Of a stretch of DNA of 64,000 nt, positions 63,054 through 64,000 are shown piece by piece. The notes beneath the pieces were generated by a model. That model was not told the origin of the DNA. It did no database searches and was given only the letters and a program-made list of their open reading frames with translations. Source of the stretch: an uncultured Bacteroidaceae bacterium (GTDB taxonomy: Bacteria; Bacteroidota; Bacteroidia; Bacteroidales; Bacteroidaceae); the NCBI GenBank assembly GCA_944320785.1, contig CALUIR010000005.1, forward strand, positions 22,080 to 86,079, read 5' to 3'. The translations under genes and the position numbers were made by a program. Within the stretch, counting starts at the first letter, position 1. The number at the start of each line of letters is the position of its first letter.

Positions 63054-63851
63054 ACGGAAAATATTATCATAAAGGATACCCTTGACGGACTAGGCACGGA
63101 TGCTTACAGTAATTATCTGGCTCATGTCCTTTGCTTGGCAGGCAGTTGTCGACTGAAATATAACGGCGAGGAATACGAGCTGCAAGCCGGCGACCTGATG
63201 ATTGTACGCAAGGGTAAGCTGGTGGAACGCATTCGACCGGCAGACGATTTCCGGGTAAAGGTGATATACGTTACCTCTGAATTTATTGTGCTCTCGACGC
63301 CGCTCAGCAATTATGGCATGAAAGGCCAGCTTGCCCTGTTCCTCAACCCCATCATGAAACTGGACGCCGGACAATGGGAACTGTGCCGCAAAGACTTCGA
63401 GATGGTGGAAGAGCGGCTGGCGCAGACCGACCACCACTTCCGCCGCGACTTGCTGATAGCCTCCATACAGATGCTCATCATCGACTTCTTCGATTTCCAT
63501 TCCCATCTTTACGGTGTGGATAATATCCCGCTGCAAAGTGCCACCATCATGAGCCGCTTCCTCAATATGCTGGAGAATGGGACATACCGCGAACACCGTG
63601 AAGTGAACTGGTACGCCGACAAGCTGTGCGTCACGCCCAAATACCTGTCCGAAGTTTCCCGTAAGATAAGCGGTTATGCCGCCAACTATTGGATAAACCG
63701 CTACACCGTGCTCGACATCTCCCGCCTGCTTCGTGACAAGTCGCTGACTTTCGTGCGTATTTCCGACCTGTTCGGTTTCTCATCGCCTGCCTATTTCAGC
63801 CGTTACGTGCAGCAGCATCTGGGGGTAAGCCCGACGGAGTATAGGGGATGA
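63054..63851 (+). CDS. AraC-family transcriptional regulator, start codon apparently ACG
   Basis: 265 codons if read from ACG 63054. The in-frame stop upstream is at 63030. Between it and 63135 there is no ATG, GTG or TTG, yet the reading ENIIIKDTLDGLGTDAYSNY looks like a genuine N-terminus of a cupin-type AraC protein, followed by SCRLKYNGEEYELQAGDLMI and the C-terminal AraC DNA-binding domain with two HTHs (VNWYADKLCVTPKYLSEVSR; RISDLFGFSSPAYFSRYVQ, then PTEYRG). A start at TTG 63135 would cut into the cupin. So either ACG or a nearby AUU/AUA initiates, or the start codon is mutated and the gene is silent. Ligand and targets are unknown. Confidence 0.7.
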   Translation, partial: TENIIIKDTLDGLGTDAYSNYLAHVLCLAGSCRLKYNGEEYELQAGDLMIVRKGKLVERIRPADDFRVKVIYVTSEFIVLSTPLSNYGMKGQLALFLNPIMKLDAGQWELCRKDFEMVEERLAQTDHHFRRDLLIASIQMLIIDFFDFHSHLYGVDNIPLQSATIMSRFLNMLENGTYREHREVNWYADKLCVTPKYLSEVSRKISGYAANYWINRYTVLDISRLLRDKSLTFVRISDLFGFSSPAYFSRYVQQHLGVSPTEYRG

Positions 63852-63949
63852 TGTGCTTTTCCCTGGTAAGAAAGATTGGCGGTTTTTTCATGACGACAAT
63901 AATAAATACGACCATAACGATAAAATATAGATTCAAGATAGAAGTGCAA

Positions 63950-63998
63950 CCTTCCTCCTCCGTCCTTGGAGCGTAGCGGAAAGGGCGGAGGAGGAAGG
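63950..63998. terminator. Long hairpin at the right edge
   Basis: 18-bp arms (63950-63967 and 63981-63998, one G-T pair; CCTTCCTCCTCCGTCCTT paired with its inverse) around a 13-nt loop, about 99 nt past the AraC stop. Whether a T-tract follows cannot be seen because the window ends. Confidence 0.5.
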
Positions 63999-64000
63999 CA

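Overview
This window looks like a chromosome segment from a gut-type member of the Bacteroidales. The evidence is the Bacteroidetes promoter motif (TTTG, about 20 nt, TAnnTTTG) in front of most transcription units, a fimbrillin-type lipoprotein, three proteins ending in or resembling type IX secretion (T9SS) sorting domains, a Gld-type ABC permease, a Wzi-family capsule protein, and propionate-pathway methylmalonyl-CoA mutase. The genus cannot be fixed from the sequence alone. No rRNA, tRNA or CRISPR array was seen.

Layout. 1-425: start of an AlbA_2-domain protein running off the left edge. 537-5370: aroA, then a fimbrillin-FISUMP lipoprotein and an AspT/YidE-type transporter on the minus strand. 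5855-9873: mutA-mutB. 10057-24479: surface-polysaccharide locus (Wza, Wzz, WecA-like, Wzx, Wzy, acyltransferase, three glycosyltransferases, epimerase), interrupted at 18405-20082 by a toxin-antitoxin pair plus an ATPase remnant, and at 22446-22798 by a broken AlbA_2-type gene. 24587-26090: two AT-rich genes for secreted proteins, one with a T9SS tail. 26114-29248 (minus): Wzi, a small lipoprotein and a further glycosyltransferase. 29437-32916: a 1159-residue T9SS cargo made of about ten 90-residue repeats. 33002-37630 (minus): HU-like protein, an unusual G-rich repeat block, and the [FeFe]-hydrogenase maturases HydF, HydG, HydE. 37658-40968 (minus): SGNH esterase and GH2 glycosidase. 41168-44103 (minus): Fur-type regulator translationally coupled to a copper ATPase that carries an extra C-terminal HMA domain. 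44561-48731 (minus): HydC-HydA-HydB, an electron-bifurcating-type hydrogenase. 49178-51565: BspA-like LRR protein. 51641-54093 (minus): RpiB and transketolase. 54325-56642: divergent threonine-degradation pair (Kbl, Tdh). 56950-58732: MurB and an MBL-fold hydrolase. 58702-62826: membrane-anchored DUF3352-like protein divergent from a fused GldF-GldG protein. 63054-63851: AraC-type regulator that seems to have lost its ATG.

How it fits together. Mutase, hydrogenase (HydABC plus its maturases HydEFG), transketolase/RpiB and Kbl/Tdh describe an anaerobic fermenter making succinate/propionate and disposing of reductant as H2. The polysaccharide locus, Wzi, fimbrillin and T9SS cargos are a surface-structure block.

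The most unusual signals are non-coding: three intergenic copies of an element built from 21-bp tandem palindromic units (5521-5597, 48868-48966, 56788-56887) and a G-rich ACATGT-centred array of about 48-bp period at 33600-33835. Both look like dispersed or structured elements that the gene annotation does not explain.
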